A stretch of 64,000 nucleotides of DNA, from assembly GCA_024291935.2 (NCBI GenBank), contig CM044321.1, positions 57,902,985-57,966,984 of the forward strand, written 5' to 3'. Origin of the DNA: Okapia johnstoni (Eukaryota > Chordata > Mammalia > Artiodactyla > Giraffidae). Shown piece by piece: positions 1-12,359 of the stretch (position 1 is the stretch's first letter; every line of letters starts with the position of its first letter). Made by a program: the position numbers and the translations under genes. The notes under the pieces were generated by a model. It worked only from the letters and a program-made list of their open reading frames with translations. It did no database searches and was not told where the DNA came from.

Positions 1-1779
1 AAAACCCATTTTGTTTTTGAATAGAAAAATCAAATATTAAACATTTAAATATCATTAAAATGTCAATTACTCCTAAAGTCCATAATTTGATACAATTCCA
101 GTCACAAATCCAAGAAAGTTTTTAGTAAATAAATTCAGTCAAGAATATAGAAGAACAAGGATAACAAATTTTAAAATGGAAGATTTCTTATGGGGGAATG
201 AAATTAAAAGTGTTATAAAGTGCTATAAGTAAAACAGTAAGACAAGAAAAACAGACAAATGGAACCAAACAGGTCAGATACAGAAGTGACTGTAAGTGAC
301 TTTCAAACTTCTGGATATAAAATAATTTCTCTAATTTTACAAGTGATGAAGTAAATCTCAAAAAAAAAAAAAAGGACTGACAAATCAGTTAATATAAATA
401 TGCTACAAATTTAATTAAAACTTTTTGAATTTTTATGGATAAAATAATAATAACATTATAGGCAAACCACAAATAAGAGAATTCTGTGACATGAATATGA
501 AAGACAGAGGGCTAAAATCATTATAAAAGGAGATCTAAAACAAATAAGAAAATCATGAAGAAATAATGTATACATATTAGAAAACCACAAAGGAGGAAAT
601 ATAGTTAAACACATAGTAAATGTCTATTTTCTATAATGGGAACACTGCAAAGTTAAAAATGAAGGACTATTTTGCTCATGATGTAACATAGTTTCTTTGT
701 TTTTTTGAGAAAATTCTGTCTATTGATGGTGAGATGCAACAGGCTCTCTCTTTTCTTATTGGTGGGATTGGGAAACATGGATCTAGAGCCTTTAAATATC
801 ATAACCTCTGACTCAGTAATTCTGTTTCTATCAGTTTGTCCTAAGAAAATAAACTAACAATGGTTATGTTTACAACTCTTTTTATTTTTCCACATTTCAA
901 CATCTCTAAAATGTGCATGTGTCTTCATAATTGATGGAACCTTATACTAACTGGCAGGGTTTTTTTGTTCATTTGTTTGTTTTCTTTCTTAGTAGTACAT
1001 AAAGTGTATGCCTTACAACCAATGACTTCTTAGATTTGATGGAATACAGTATATGGCTATGAAAATGTTTACAAAGAATGTGAAATAAAATGTACAGGCT
1101 GCTAAAAGCACCATCCCATAATATAGAGTATAACAACAACTATATAAAAACAAGCAAAACTACAAATACACAAAACTTATGCAGAAAGAAATAATTTTAA
1201 AAAGTTAACAGTGATTGCCTCTGGGTAGCTGGATTATGAATACTTAATTTTCTTCTTCCTTCAAATTTTCTCTGTTTTCCTTCAAACTTTGTTTAATAGA
1301 TCATGCAAATGGTTTTACAATGGAAACACCTTCTCATAAATGAAAGTTTTTAACCATTTTTTAAAGTTCAAACTGTGGAATATCTGATCGTAATGTCTTT
1401 TCAAAGCATTAGTCAAACAAATTATTTCTGTTACTTTGGCTATGAAATTTCATTTAAGAGTTGTACTTGGCTTAGATCCTGGAGAGAAAGCCAAAAAAAA
1501 TTATTCAGCTCTGCTCCCCGGCAACTCAGGCCCTGTAGACTTTTAGTAGATTTTGGCAGCATTCCTTTTCCTAAGACACAGTGAAATATTTCATATGCCT
1601 AATTTATGTGTGTGCACCTCTACAGATGACCCAATGTCAGTCACTCCAATGACTCATCTAAACATGTTTATGATGTAAGTGGAGAGGAGTGCATTTGAAG
1701 GGGGAAGGAGAAGCTAGGAGAAGAGGTCATTTGGGGCCTTAAATGCCCTCATGGTATCCTTTAAAGTATTTTAAAGGGC
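1..1779. other. AT-rich non-coding DNA
   Basis: No gene, RNA or clear repeat recognised. There is a short A-run at 361-373. Expected by synteny to be CAB39L intron. The 69-codon frame at 1375 has no recognisable feature. Confidence 0.6.
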
Positions 1780-2237
1780 TAATGTCTGTCTAGTCAAAGC
1801 TATAGTTTTTCCAGTAGTCATGTATGGATGTGAGAGTTGGACCATATATAAAGCTGAGCACCAAAGAATTAATGCTTTTGAACTGTGGTGTTGGAGAAGA
1901 CTCTTGCAGTACCTTGGACTGCAAGATCAAACCAGTCAATCCTAAAGGAAATCAGTCCTGAATATTCATTGGAAGGACTGATGATGAAACTGAAGCTCCA
2001 ATACTTTGGCCGCCTGATGCGAGGAACTGACTCATTTGAAAAGACCCTGACGCTGGGAAAGACTGAAGGCAGGAAGAGAAGGGGCCAGCAGAGAATGAGA
2101 TGGTTGGATGGCACACCGACTCAATGGACATGAGTTTGAGCAAACTCTGGGAGTTGGTGATGGACAGGGAAGCCTGGCATGCTACAGTCCATGGGGTCGC
2201 AAAGAGTCAGACATGACTGAACTGAACTGAACTGAAA
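1780..2237 (+). mobile_element. BovB LINE, 3' fragment
   Basis: Frame remnants include the RTE C-terminal end (YGCESW-like, LWCWRR-like, [26 protein letters not shown]). They are followed by the characteristic tail CATGGGGTCGCAAAGAGTCA and (ACTGA) repeats. 5'-truncated and frameshifted. Confidence 0.9.
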
Positions 2238-2424
2238 TAGCTAATGAGTATTCCTAGGCCTTTATGTCTAACCTCCAACTGTACTGTTCAATAACAGTTC
2301 TAACTTCAAAGGTTTTCCATGAAATCTTAAGGGAGTGGGAAACTTATCTCTGAAGACAAGAAAAGTCTCAGGATTTCCATGGGTAAAACCGCATCTTCTG
2401 TCCATCAACTGATGAATGAAAAAA

Positions 2425-2950
2425 GAAGTTGGGGTACCTATATACAATGGAATACTACTCAGACGTAAAAAGGAACGAAACTGATTCAGTTGTAGTGAGG
2501 TGGATGAACCCAGAGTCTGTCATGCAGAGTAAAATAAGTCAGAAAAATGAATATTGCATATCAATGCATATATATGGAATCAAGAAAAATGGTACTGATT
2601 AACCTATTTGCAGGGCAGGAATAGAGACACAGACATAGAGAACGGACTTGTGGACACAGCAGGGGAAGGACAGGGTGGGACGGACAGACAGCAGCACTGA
2701 CATATGTACACTACCATGTGTAAACTAGATAGCTAGTGGGAGGCTGCTACAGAGCACAGGAGCTCAGCGTGGGGGTCTGTGATGACCTACATGGGTGGGA
2801 TCGGGGTGTGCGGGAGGGGAGCTCAAGAGGGAGGGGATATAGATAGATAGATAGATAGATAGATATAGCTGATTCAATTGGTTGTACAGCAGAACCCAAC
2901 ATAGCACTGTAAAGCAATTATCCTCCAATTAAAAATAATTTTTTAAAAAA
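2425..2950 (+). mobile_element. Ruminant L1 3' end
   Basis: Shows the end of ORF2 and the 3' UTR: TACAATGGAATACTACTCAG, CAGGGCAGGAATAGAGACAC and ACACTACCATGTGTAAACTA. It ends AAAGCAATTATCCTCCAATT and poly(A). A GATA repeat expands inside it. Confidence 0.88.
2836..2867. repeat. (GATA)n microsatellite
   Basis: Six to seven tandem ATAG units within an L1 3' end. Confidence 0.93.
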
Positions 2951-3248
2951 ATGAGCCTTTTTTCCCTTCATATAGGTTTCTTTTATAATCAGCGATAAGT
3001 TAAGAGGGGAACATTTCCAAAAGTCTTCCATAGAGCTTGCTCATTTAAACTTAAGTCACGGTTACCTTCTCTCAACTAAAACAAAAATTAAACAACCACA
3101 TTAAATTTCAGGAAAGTTCAGAAAGTCCCATTCTTTTACCTTTTATTACAAATACGACTCACAGATAGAAATAATGCAATGAAAAAGTACATCTATGGGG
3201 GAAAATAATTGGGCCAACAAGTTTCATTTTTAAAAATCAGTGGGATGG

Positions 3249-3460
3249 GGACTTTCCTGGCAGTCCAGTGGTTTAGAATATGCCTTCAAAGGCAGGGGAC
3301 ATGGGTTTGATCCTTGGTCAGGAAACTAAGATCTCACATGTCTCGGGGCAACTAAACCTGCACACTGAGTAGAAAGATGCCACTTGCCACAGAGAAGATT
3401 CCATGCAGAGCAAGTAAGACCCGGATGCAGCCAAAAATAAATAAATAAATATTTAAAAAA
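3249..3460 (+). mobile_element. CHR-type tRNA-derived SINE
   Basis: Begins GGACTTTCCTGGCAGTCCAG, with a B-box-like GGGTTTGATCCTTGG, and ends in (TAAA)n. Flanked by a 16-bp target-site duplication (AAAATCAGTGGGATGG at 3233-3248; one mismatch at 3461-3476). Confidence 0.9.
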
Positions 3461-3476
3461 AAAATCAATGGGATGG

Positions 3477-6400
3477 AGATTACAAGAGTATATATACATC
3501 TCTCAACATTCAGTGAAACATTCTCTTAAAATGGGTACATTTGAATAAATGTAAATTTTAAAATAAAAAAGTACACATAAAAGTTCTACTGTATTTGTTA
3601 TATCCCAAATAGGCCTCTCCCTACTGCAGAATCATAACTTAGAATTGCCTTCCCGGACATAATAAATTACAAAGCGTTTCATTATTGTTATTATGCCATT
3701 ATTTGTTGAGTTGAGGTAAGAGTGATATGTAATATTTATGTAATAAGTAATATGGCTGAAGTTGACACCTTACTTCAGAATGTCCCATGTACTCAAGATA
3801 CCAAGCTTGTAAACTAACCCCCTCATCACCATCCCTACTCATTCAGGGTTGTCACTAAGTTACACCATGGTCTTCTCTTCTTCTTTTAACAGTTAGGCCT
3901 ATTCTGTACTACTATTCCTTTGTTTGCTTCTTAAAATTCAATTCTTGACAGGCCATCTCTTTCTCATAATGAAAACTGTGTGCCCCTAACCCCCTTTCCT
4001 TTTTGGGGTACCTTGGAAAAACTACTCAGTTCCATTTTTGTAAACCAAAGAAAGAGTTGAGTCCCCATGTGGTAAATATTTATTAGCTACCTACTTATGT
4101 GCCACATACTGGGCTAGATCTTAGAAATGGCTGATAAGTATAAAAGCAATGGCTAGAAATATTTCTCTAACAAGGAAAAGAAAAATCACTGATTTTAATA
4201 TAAGATTAGGTCTCATAAACAGTGCAGTTAATCTTAGAAGCTCTTAAAAGTATATAGAAATGCTATTTATAAACATATTGCTTTTCTTCAAGTATTAATA
4301 TTTAGGAAAAATAAAAATGTCTTATTCAACCCTTAATTGTTTTTAGATTTAGTTTCATCACTTTTTGTTGCTGTTGTTCAGTTGCTAAGTCATGTCCGAA
4401 TCTTTGCAATAACTGATTTTCTAATATTTTTCAGGTGGCAATGGTTTTTCTATAGTGTGAATAAAATGTAATCTTAAACTATAATAAAATCAAGCAATCA
4501 TTTGTTAAATCATTTCCCAGGGAAGATGGTTCCTAAATTCCCAACAACCCACTCACAAATAAATTTCTAAGGTACAAAACACTTGGAATTTGTGGATGAC
4601 TTATTCCCTATTTCTATATATTTACAATCCTCTAGGCTTAAGAAAAGGTGCCACTACTAAGATAATATCAATGAGATACTAGTTTAAAATAAAAGCTTTT
4701 TCTGAAGATTGTGAAGCTATGTGCAATTCTTCCATCAGTCTAAGCACTGAGTGTGGGGAATTCTGTAAAGAAGTAAAACTTGGTTTGTGATATAAATATA
4801 ATTGCTATTGGATTTACTTTTGACTTCAAGAACAAGATACTAGTTCGAAAAAGGTTTCCACAGACCAGCTAAGTTTCTTCTTATATACAGGCCAACAGGT
4901 TTAAAAAAAAACGAAACACACACACACATACAAACCCATGAAACAAAACCTGTTCTACAGGCTTCTGAACACATACAGGAAATATTAGAAAAGCACAGCC
5001 AGTTTATATTATACCTAGAGTACAAACCCTTTTAATTGTTCACTGACACTCTGCTGAAGTTTTCACTTCTGCTAAGTTGTTCTGCCTTAAAGGACTCACT
5101 TGAATCAATAACTAAGGACTAATCTTTTTTGAGGCTGGCAGAGTAGATTAGAAACTTTGCTTAGAAAGATGCATCTTTAAGCGATGACTCACTTTAGCAC
5201 CTAACAATATATACTTCCTTCTTCCCACAGAAGAACGATTATATGCCTTCCATCGATGCCTTTAAAAAGACGTGTAAAATTAGCATACAATCTCCCCTGT
5301 AAGATTGTAAAATGAAGTTTATTGGGATGTGAATACATATTTCAAGAGTTTACTCTTTTTTTCTCTGCTCTACTTACATACATAAATGCAACTGGTTAAA
5401 ATAGTTCTTCACCAGAACAACAATATTATATGAGAGTTTGGTACCATCTATGAGAACAAAATAACTGTTCTTATTCCTTATTCCTTAATTTGAAAGGTGC
5501 ATTCATTTTGTATCAAATGGTAAGTTTGAGATGTAAATTATCTAATTTTTATTTTCACTATAGAACTTTGAGTCTAACTGAAGCATTCAACATTCAAATT
5601 TCATATCCCTTTAATTAATGGCATCATTAACATTCCTAATTGAATTATGTGGGAATGCTGCAATTTATAATAATTGACACTATCAAACATCACAATGATC
5701 ATATTAAATTTACTGACAATAAACAGAAAGAGGTAACTTTGGAATTTTCATTCAGTTGAAAGATAAACATGAAAAATGGTATCCTGCCACTGTTTTATTT
5801 TTGGAAACACTCTGTAAATAAAAACCCATTTCCAAAATAAGATATTCCATGGATACAGAATAGTTGGTAATGATTCAAGTGCCTTAGGCAACAGAGAAGT
5901 ATTGTTTTGTAGTTGTTGTTTTTTTAAACCTCTCCTAGTAACAGCAGTTCATCATGCACAAAGAAACAGCTTGGTTTATAAAACAAATTTATAAGCAGTA
6001 ACTGTAAAACCTCAACTAAATGAAAGTTTATCATATTAATTCCATTTCTGTGAACCAGGATAGGTAACCTGGTTGATACTCACCCAATGTTACAGAAAAG
6101 TCCAGGCTTGTCTAAGCAGCGAAAAGTCGACCCATGGTGAGGTGCTGAAGACAGCTCTCTCTGGGGCTCAAAGCGCTTTAGATGAAGTAGCCTTTATCTT
6201 CCATTTAACAGAGGGTGCCTCCTATTACCAAAGCATGGCAGAGAAAAGACCTTCCACGATCTGTCTTGACTTTCTGTCTCTCTCTTTGAAGAGTAACAGT
6301 TAGCACCGGAAAACATTAGCAGAAAATGCTCACTGAACACTCACACGGGGCAGCTGTAAATTTCCACTCTCTTTACTTGCTCTCAGGTTCCCAGCCTTGC

Positions 6401-6869
6401 TTGTCTCTTAATCTGTCACAGGCAGTTCTGTTTCTGGTCAAACCAGCTTGCTTGTGCTTTCTGCTCTCCTCTAATGCACGCTTTTAGACAGACACATACC
6501 ACACAGTCACAGCTCCGTCTTTCTCTTCCTCCCTCCCAATCATGCAATGTCACAAGAATGTGTGTAAAGCAATTAAGTTGATGCAAATTTAATTCTTGGC
6601 CAAAAAAAAAAAAAAGTCTAGGGATAAACAAAATTTTTTTCTCATCACATTTTTTTCCCCTCTAAGTCCTATACTTGCATGGGGTTTTGTCAACAGATTA
6701 AATTGCCCTGACCATCTTGTTTCAAAATGTAAATAACAAAGGCATGTTGATAGTGATAACAGATTTATCTGCCAATATGCTAGTTCCTCTGGGCAGATGC
6801 TATTTTCAATCATAATAAGAAAGTGTAGGAAGTAAATACACCAATATTAGTAATTTAATCTTGAGATTT
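3477..6869. other. Non-coding DNA, probable CAB39L intron
   Basis: Nothing coding. A weak L2/MIR-like trace (ATGTGCCACATACTGGGCTA) lies at about 4075-4135. The block 6060-6560 is less AT-rich, and a minus-strand donor-like ATTGG|GTGAGTA lies at 6078-6088, leaving room for an unverified non-coding exon. Confidence 0.5.
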
Positions 6870-6886
6870 AAAAAGCAAGGGAGATG

Positions 6887-6941
6887 GGTGGGTCAGTGAT
6901 GCAATGGATAATGCATCTGACTATAGATCAGAAGATTCTTA
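6887..6941 (+). pseudogene. tRNA-Arg 5'-half retropseudogene
   Basis: Bases from about 6890 match the first two-thirds of tRNA-Arg(ACG): acceptor strand, D arm with GCAATGGATAA, and anticodon arm CTGACT...ATCAG. They stop after the variable region AGATTC; the T arm and 3' acceptor strand are absent. The anticodon position now reads ATA. A perfect 17-bp direct repeat (AAAAAGCAAGGGAGATG) flanks it at 6870-6886 and 6942-6958, so it arrived by target-primed retroposition of a truncated or cleaved tRNA with no poly(A) tail. Confidence 0.8.
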
Positions 6942-7289
6942 AAAAAGCAAGGGAGATGTTAGAATGAGTATTTAAAATTTCAATGTAATTTTGTGAAAAA
7001 ATTTTTTAAAATATGGCATATTTTGAAATTTAGCATCACTATTAGTTATACAAAGGAAATTACATAGAACATAGAGAAACAACACCAAACACAAAATGGT
7101 TTATACCATTTATGTGCAAACCAAACGTAATTATTTGGTGTAGACTATCTCCCCATCCCTCCCCACCTCATCACACACAAGCACTATTGGTCAGGATATG
7201 TAACACCCCTTCAGTGAGAATTTTAAAAGCTAAAGGTTACAAAAAACATTTTTTCATTATTATACATGTATAATTATAGAGCAAACTAT

Positions 7290-7414
7290 CTTTTTTTTTT
7301 TTTGGCTATGCTGTGTGGCATGTGGGATCCTAGTTCCTTGACCATGGATCAAACCCACGCTCCTTGGAGTGGAAGCATGGAGTCTTAAACACTGGACACC
7401 ACCAGGAAAGTCCT
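7290..7414 (-). mobile_element. CHR-type SINE, antisense
   Basis: Reads poly(T), GGCTATGCTGTGTGGCATG, ATCAAACCCACGC and CACCAGGAAAGTCC: the reverse of the family's tRNA-derived head. Confidence 0.85.
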
Positions 7415-8134
7415 AATGATCAATTTTGAGAGAAGGAGGCTCGTAATATGCACTTTCAATGGTGGCAAATGAGAGACTGGGCTTTTTTGGTAGGGGAATT
7501 CTTTCTCTTCTTTTGACTATTGCTATTAGGTTCACAAATTTTCATATACTTAATATGCTTCAGTCAATTACAGGCACTATTCTTTTTGGTGCTGTCCTTG
7601 TAGCCTGTGTTTCTGCCCCCACCAAAAGAATGGTCTGAAGTAAAAGGCTCATGTAATATATTTTAACAAAAATCCAATCACAGGGAGCAGGAATGAGGGG
7701 ATAGGGAAATAAAGAAAAGGAGGACAGCCAATATGACAATGCCTCATCAAGCTGGCCACCTGTTAAATCTATCAGACTGAGCCTCTTAGAAGCCATATAA
7801 AGTGCATTTCAGGATCACCCTTAGGGTTTGGGGGGGAGAGGGGAAAAGGAAGGGGAAGAATTTACCTATGGCTCTCATCTTTTCTTGATCAAAGGCTTTC
7901 CCCAAAGGGCATTAAATTCCCTACCCTTGAGTTTAACTCCTCTGTTCTTCTGGGTTGCACAGTGTGGGTCTGGACATTGAGTAGACCTCATAGCAGCGGC
8001 CACAGTGAAGCCTTGGGGCAGGTAGCAAAGGGCTTGCAGAATGATGAGAGATGAAGCTATGATATTGTGCCTGCATGAGGGTTCGCACAGAGCTGAAATG
8101 AGACAAGCAAGTCCCAGAGGATCTGCAATGGTAT

Positions 8135-8353
8135 ACGTTGTTGTTGTTGTTTAGTTGCTCAGTCGTGTCAGACTCTTTTGTGACCCCATGGACTGTAGCC
8201 TGCCAGGCTCTTCTGTCTGGGGGATTTCCCAGTCAAGAATACAGGAGTGAGTTGGCATTTCCTTCTCCAGGGGATCTTCCCAATCCAGGGACCATGCTTC
8301 CTGCTTTGGCAGGCAGATTTTTTTTTTACCACTGGAGCCACCTGGAAAGCCCT
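8135..8353 (-). mobile_element. Bov-tA SINE, antisense
   Basis: Starts with a GTT repeat and TTGCTCAGTCGTGTCAGACTC, then GGCATTTCCTTCTCCAGGGG, and ends CCACCTGGAAAGCCC. This is the antisense of the Bov-A body plus tRNA-like head. Confidence 0.93.
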
Positions 8354-8387
8354 GTAACAATATATATGACAAATCTAAAACAATTGT

Positions 8388-8505
8388 TCAGGGACTTCTT
8401 TAGAAGTCCAGTGATTAAGACTCCTCACTTCCACTGCATGGGGCACAGTTTCGATTCCTGGTCAGAGAACTAAAAACCTGTGTCACTCCGTGTGGCCCAA
8501 AATTT
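8388..8505 (+). mobile_element. CHR-type SINE, 5' part, with (CA)n tail
   Basis: AGGGACTTCTTTAGAAGTCCA to TGTGGCCCAAAA, running directly into the dinucleotide repeat at 8508. Confidence 0.8.

Positions 8506-8507
<2 letters not shown>

Positions 8508-8542
<35 letters not shown>
8508..8542. repeat. (AC)n microsatellite
   Basis: About 17 uninterrupted AC units at the end of a SINE; the longest perfect dinucleotide run in the window and likely polymorphic. Confidence 0.97.
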
Positions 8543-8546
<4 letters not shown>

Positions 8547-9292
8547 AAACAAATGCTCAAATTTCCCACATGAGTTCATTATCTTTTACTCAAAATCCTT
8601 TGACTCAAATTCTACCCAGGTAGAACTCTGCGAAATCACATATTACTTCACTTCAGTGATTATGATCGTTTCATTTACCTGCGACTTTGCTTATTTACAA
8701 TATCATGAGGAGGGTGGCTTAAAATCTGGCAATTGGAAGTGATATCTGGAAGGTCTTAAATAAGACTTTCTTTCTCTTTTTTTCTACTTTATATCATTGG
8801 GTCAGCCAACAAGTTTTACTGCAAGAAGGCAGAAACTTTACAGCCTCCTTTCACCTTATCTTGCATGCATTTTCTAAACGACCTCTTATTACTTAACTAA
8901 ATTCCTATTTATTAGTTCTGTACATCACTCCACTTCCCATGTCCATATCTTTCTGTATTTAACTCTCTATAGAAAGGGGTCAGCCTCTATTTTCCTCACA
9001 TTCTTCCCTCTTGATCAATAACACTGTAGTTACCTAAATAGATAAGAAACTTTATTTTGTGTTTGCTTTAATTATACTTCTAAGGTTGGTAATGGTAAAA
9101 TAAAACAAGAACTCTAGTACTTTAACACAGAGTGTAAATTAACATAACTTTTCCCTGTAGGGATATTAACAATGAGTTGCAAAAGGCTTAAAATATTCAT
9201 ATTCCTTTTCATTTAGTAATTCAATGTCTACAAATTCATTCTAAGAATAACAAACGTGCAAGGAAGCATATACAGAGATATTTATTACACTA

Positions 9293-9492
9293 TGTGTGCT
9301 CAGTTGCTTCAGTCATGTCCAACTCTTTGTGACCCCATGGACACACAGCCTGCCAGACTCCTCTGTAAACTGGATTTCTCAGGCAAGAATGCTGGACTGC
9401 GGTGCCATGCCCTCCTCCAGGGGATCTTTCTGACCCAGGACTCAAAACCATACCTCCTGCATTGCAGGTGGATTCTTTACCACTGAGCCACT
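9293..9492 (-). mobile_element. Bov-tA SINE, antisense
   Basis: TGTGCTCAGTTGCTTCAGTCATG through CTCCTCCAGGGGATC to TTTACCACTGAGCCACTA. Diverged copy. Confidence 0.92.
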
Positions 9493-9876
9493 ACTACTAC
9501 GTATAGCAAACACCCCTCCCCCCAAAGTCCAAAACTACGTGATTGACTATATTTAATCATTGGGTTCCATGTAGCATGGGCATTGACCAACTGAAGCAAG
9601 TGTACAAACAACTAGCGTAGTCACAGGCCATTCAGCATACCTGCTGAATACTGAGTAGAATTCATTCATCCATACAGAATATCATAGCCAAACTGCTTAA
9701 GAATATTTAAAGAAATGGGGATATAGTTAATACATAGTATCAAGTTAAAAAATCCAAGATCCTAAGCTTAATAAAGAATGAGCTCCCAATTTTTGTTCTA
9801 TTTTTTCCATAAACATTTCTTTTTATATGGATATGGAAACAATACCAAGTGTTAACGTTAGTTGGAACACTGGTAA

Positions 9877-10111
9877 TTTTTTAAAAAATATTAAAAAAAT
9901 TTTTTTTATTATTTCTTTTTATTTACTTATTTGTTTATTAACTTGGCTGTGCCAGGTTTTAGTTGCCACATGTGTGATCTTTAGTTGCGGCATGTGGGAA
10001 TTTTGTTTTTTCAGTTGCAGCAGGTGGAATCTAGTTCCCTGACCAGGGATGGAACTTGGGCCCCCTCGTTTGGGGTGCAGAGTCTTAATCACTGGACCAC
10101 CAGAGAAGTCC
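9877..10111 (-). mobile_element. CHR-type SINE, antisense
   Basis: Poly(T)/(TTTA) run, GGCTGTGCCAGGTTTTAG, GACCAGGGATGGAAC and CACTGGACCACCAGAGAAG. Target-site duplication TGGAACACTGGTGA-like at 9863-9876 and 10112-10125. Confidence 0.88.
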
Positions 10112-10539
10112 TGGAACACTCGTGATTACATTCATATATTCCAGTGTTTTCCAATTATTCTATAATTAACATGTACAATCAGTTTCACTACAAAACAAGG
10201 TAAGTGTTCCTAAAAATCACCACGTTACACAGCTCTGTATCATGCAGTAAGAACCACAGAAATTGTGGGGGAAATTCGGTTGGAGCTCAATACTCAAAAA
10301 TGTCATCAGAAACATACTTTTTTCTCTTAAGGTAGGAACCTAATAAAAATAACACATTTTTTTTTACAGCAAGTGGTTTAAGAAATACATAAAATAAATA
10401 TGGCATAAAAAATACATAAAATAAATACAATAAATATGGCATTTTTCCTTGAAAAAGACCTGATATTTGCTTGTGAAGGTGGGTGTTAGAAGATTTATAG
10501 CTTGTGAATTGTTTCAAAAGTGGAAATAGGATTTATCTT

Positions 10540-10657
10540 GTTGATAGCCATACCACCCTGGATGCACCTGATCTCATTCATCTTGGAAGCTAAGCAGGGT
10601 TGGGCCTGGTTAGTACTTGGATGGGAGGATTGTCTGTTATCAGCTGAAAAGTTGTAA
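10540..10657 (+). pseudogene. 5S rRNA pseudogene
   Basis: About 118 bp colinear with the whole 5S rRNA: GCCATACCACCCTG at the start, then GGAAGCTAAGCAGGGT and GCCTGGTTAGTACTTGGATG in the middle. The internal control region (A box, intermediate element, C box) is almost intact. The ends and the 3' third (GATTGTCTG onwards) are diverged, and no clean T-run terminator follows. Convincing target-site duplications were not found; CAAAAGTGGA before and CAAAGGTGGA after are only suggestive. Confidence 0.85.
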
Positions 10658-11954
10658 CACCAAAGGTGGATGAATGTGACTCACATAACATGAGGTATAC
10701 AGAGATGGCTGGTATGTGTTTGAGATGTGTGCGTGTCTATGTTTTGTGTATTTCTCCATGGCTTGTTTCAGCTGGGTGGTTTTCTGCATTCATGAAACTG
10801 TACAAAAGCAAATGAGAAATCTGCATTATGTTAAAATGTTTCCTAATATATCAATCATATTGGAACAAATCTGTGTTTTCAAATCGTGTTAAAGCAGAAA
10901 TGACTGTTACTTTCACCACCATAAAATGTATGTATATATATATTTGAATATGCTAACAAGTATTGTGAACTTATTGCTATAATTTTTCTAATTTGGGCAA
11001 CTAAAGATTTTTTTAAGTGGTATTTACCTCTCTTTTTGTTTTTTCCTCCCTCACTTCTCATTTATGCTTTTGTTTCTCTATTTTTCTCTCTTCTTAAAGA
11101 CCAGAGTGTAGATACAAAATATTAATACCACAGCTACACATTCAGGTAGCCTGGGAATAACATTTGACTTATTCTTCAACAGTCTTAAGTCAAAAAGAAA
11201 GCCCCAAAGCAAAGAATTTATTTACTACCTTAGGAGTTTGCCATGCTATCTACGTACCACAGATACCTCAAGTTCTTTTCATAATTCCTGTTTCAGGCAG
11301 AATTGTTACCCTGGAACTTGCTTAAAGATATTCAAATTGTTTTCATAAAAGCAGAATTTAGAAGATATGCTAGATGAGAAATGCTTTACAGTGTCTAAGC
11401 TGCACTGAAATGGGGGTTAAGTGATAGAATGAAAACACATTTCCAACTATCCATTAATTGTTAATCCTTGGCTAAATTTGGAAAGCTTTAAAAGATCTTC
11501 AGCAAGATAACAAAGCTTCATTAGTCTGTTTTTGTTCTCATACTAACTCTGCTTCTATCTCCTCCTGCTTTTTTTAGGAAGGAGGAAGCTTGGATTACAG
11601 AATTTAGGTGACAATCCTGCCCACTGGCTGTATTTCCAAAATGTTGGAGCAGTCTTTCAAAGCTGAGAACATCAGAACTTTTCTCAGTTTGGAGCACTAC
11701 TCTGGCCCCCTGCTGGTACTGTGCTGCGGTGGCTGCTCTAATACTTGGGTCTCAGCAGTAAGCTCTACCATGCCAGTCTAAGGAATGACCACCTTGTTTC
11801 CCTAATGCCAAGATAAAATATATCTCTACGTACATCTATTCACTAATAAATGAATATAGATATATAGCCTCTGAAGGCCTTTATGTGATAAACTATTCTG
11901 AACATTCTTCTCATATCAAGTGGCTAGTTTCATAGGCCGTAGAATCTTTGGAAT
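10658..11954. other. Non-coding DNA
   Basis: No gene seen. Mostly AT-rich, with one GC-richer unique block at about 11570-11780 that holds the CTCF-like motif. Confidence 0.5.
11703..11718 (-). promoter_or_regulatory. CTCF-like motif
   Basis: On the minus strand it reads TACCAGCAGGGGGCCA, close to the CCANNAGGGGGC core. It sits in a rare GC-richer, apparently unique block at about 11570-11780. Motif match only. Confidence 0.35.
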
Positions 11955-12118
11955 TAGGCTGACCCAGACTTGAATGAAAACAGATTGTATGTAAGCAACA
12001 TTATCTTTAAATTGGATACTACCGTGTACACTCCAGGGCTAGTTATGAAGATCAAGTGAAATATAATACACATACATGCCTGGCATCTAGTTAACTGTTA
12101 AATACTAGATACTGATCC
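11955..12118 (+). repeat. MIR relic
   Basis: CTGACCCAGACTTGAATG, a run of A-rich Pu sequence, GTTATGAAGATCAAGTGAAAT and ATGCCTGGCATCTAGTTAA: the diverged MIR core and 3' part. Confidence 0.6.
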
Positions 12119-12359
12119 ACTCACAAAATTTAAAAAAAGATAACTCATATTCTAAAAGTACATCATCCAACTTGAAGTTTCTCTGTGACTACTCTCAAAT
12201 GAGGCAGATCCATTGGAGGGGGTCACAGGCAGTTTGCAGTCAACCTCACTCATGAAACACTTAGTAGATGCAAAGTGCTACAGTAAGAGCCCGGGAGATA
12301 CACATAACCCACACACCAACCAGTCATTAACTCTGTGTTTAAGGACTTTTAAATTTGTC

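Noticed and set aside
10515..10680. Target-site duplication around the 5S pseudogene
   Set aside because: CAAAAGTGGA and CAAAGGTGGA are similar but lie off the element edges, and could be chance.
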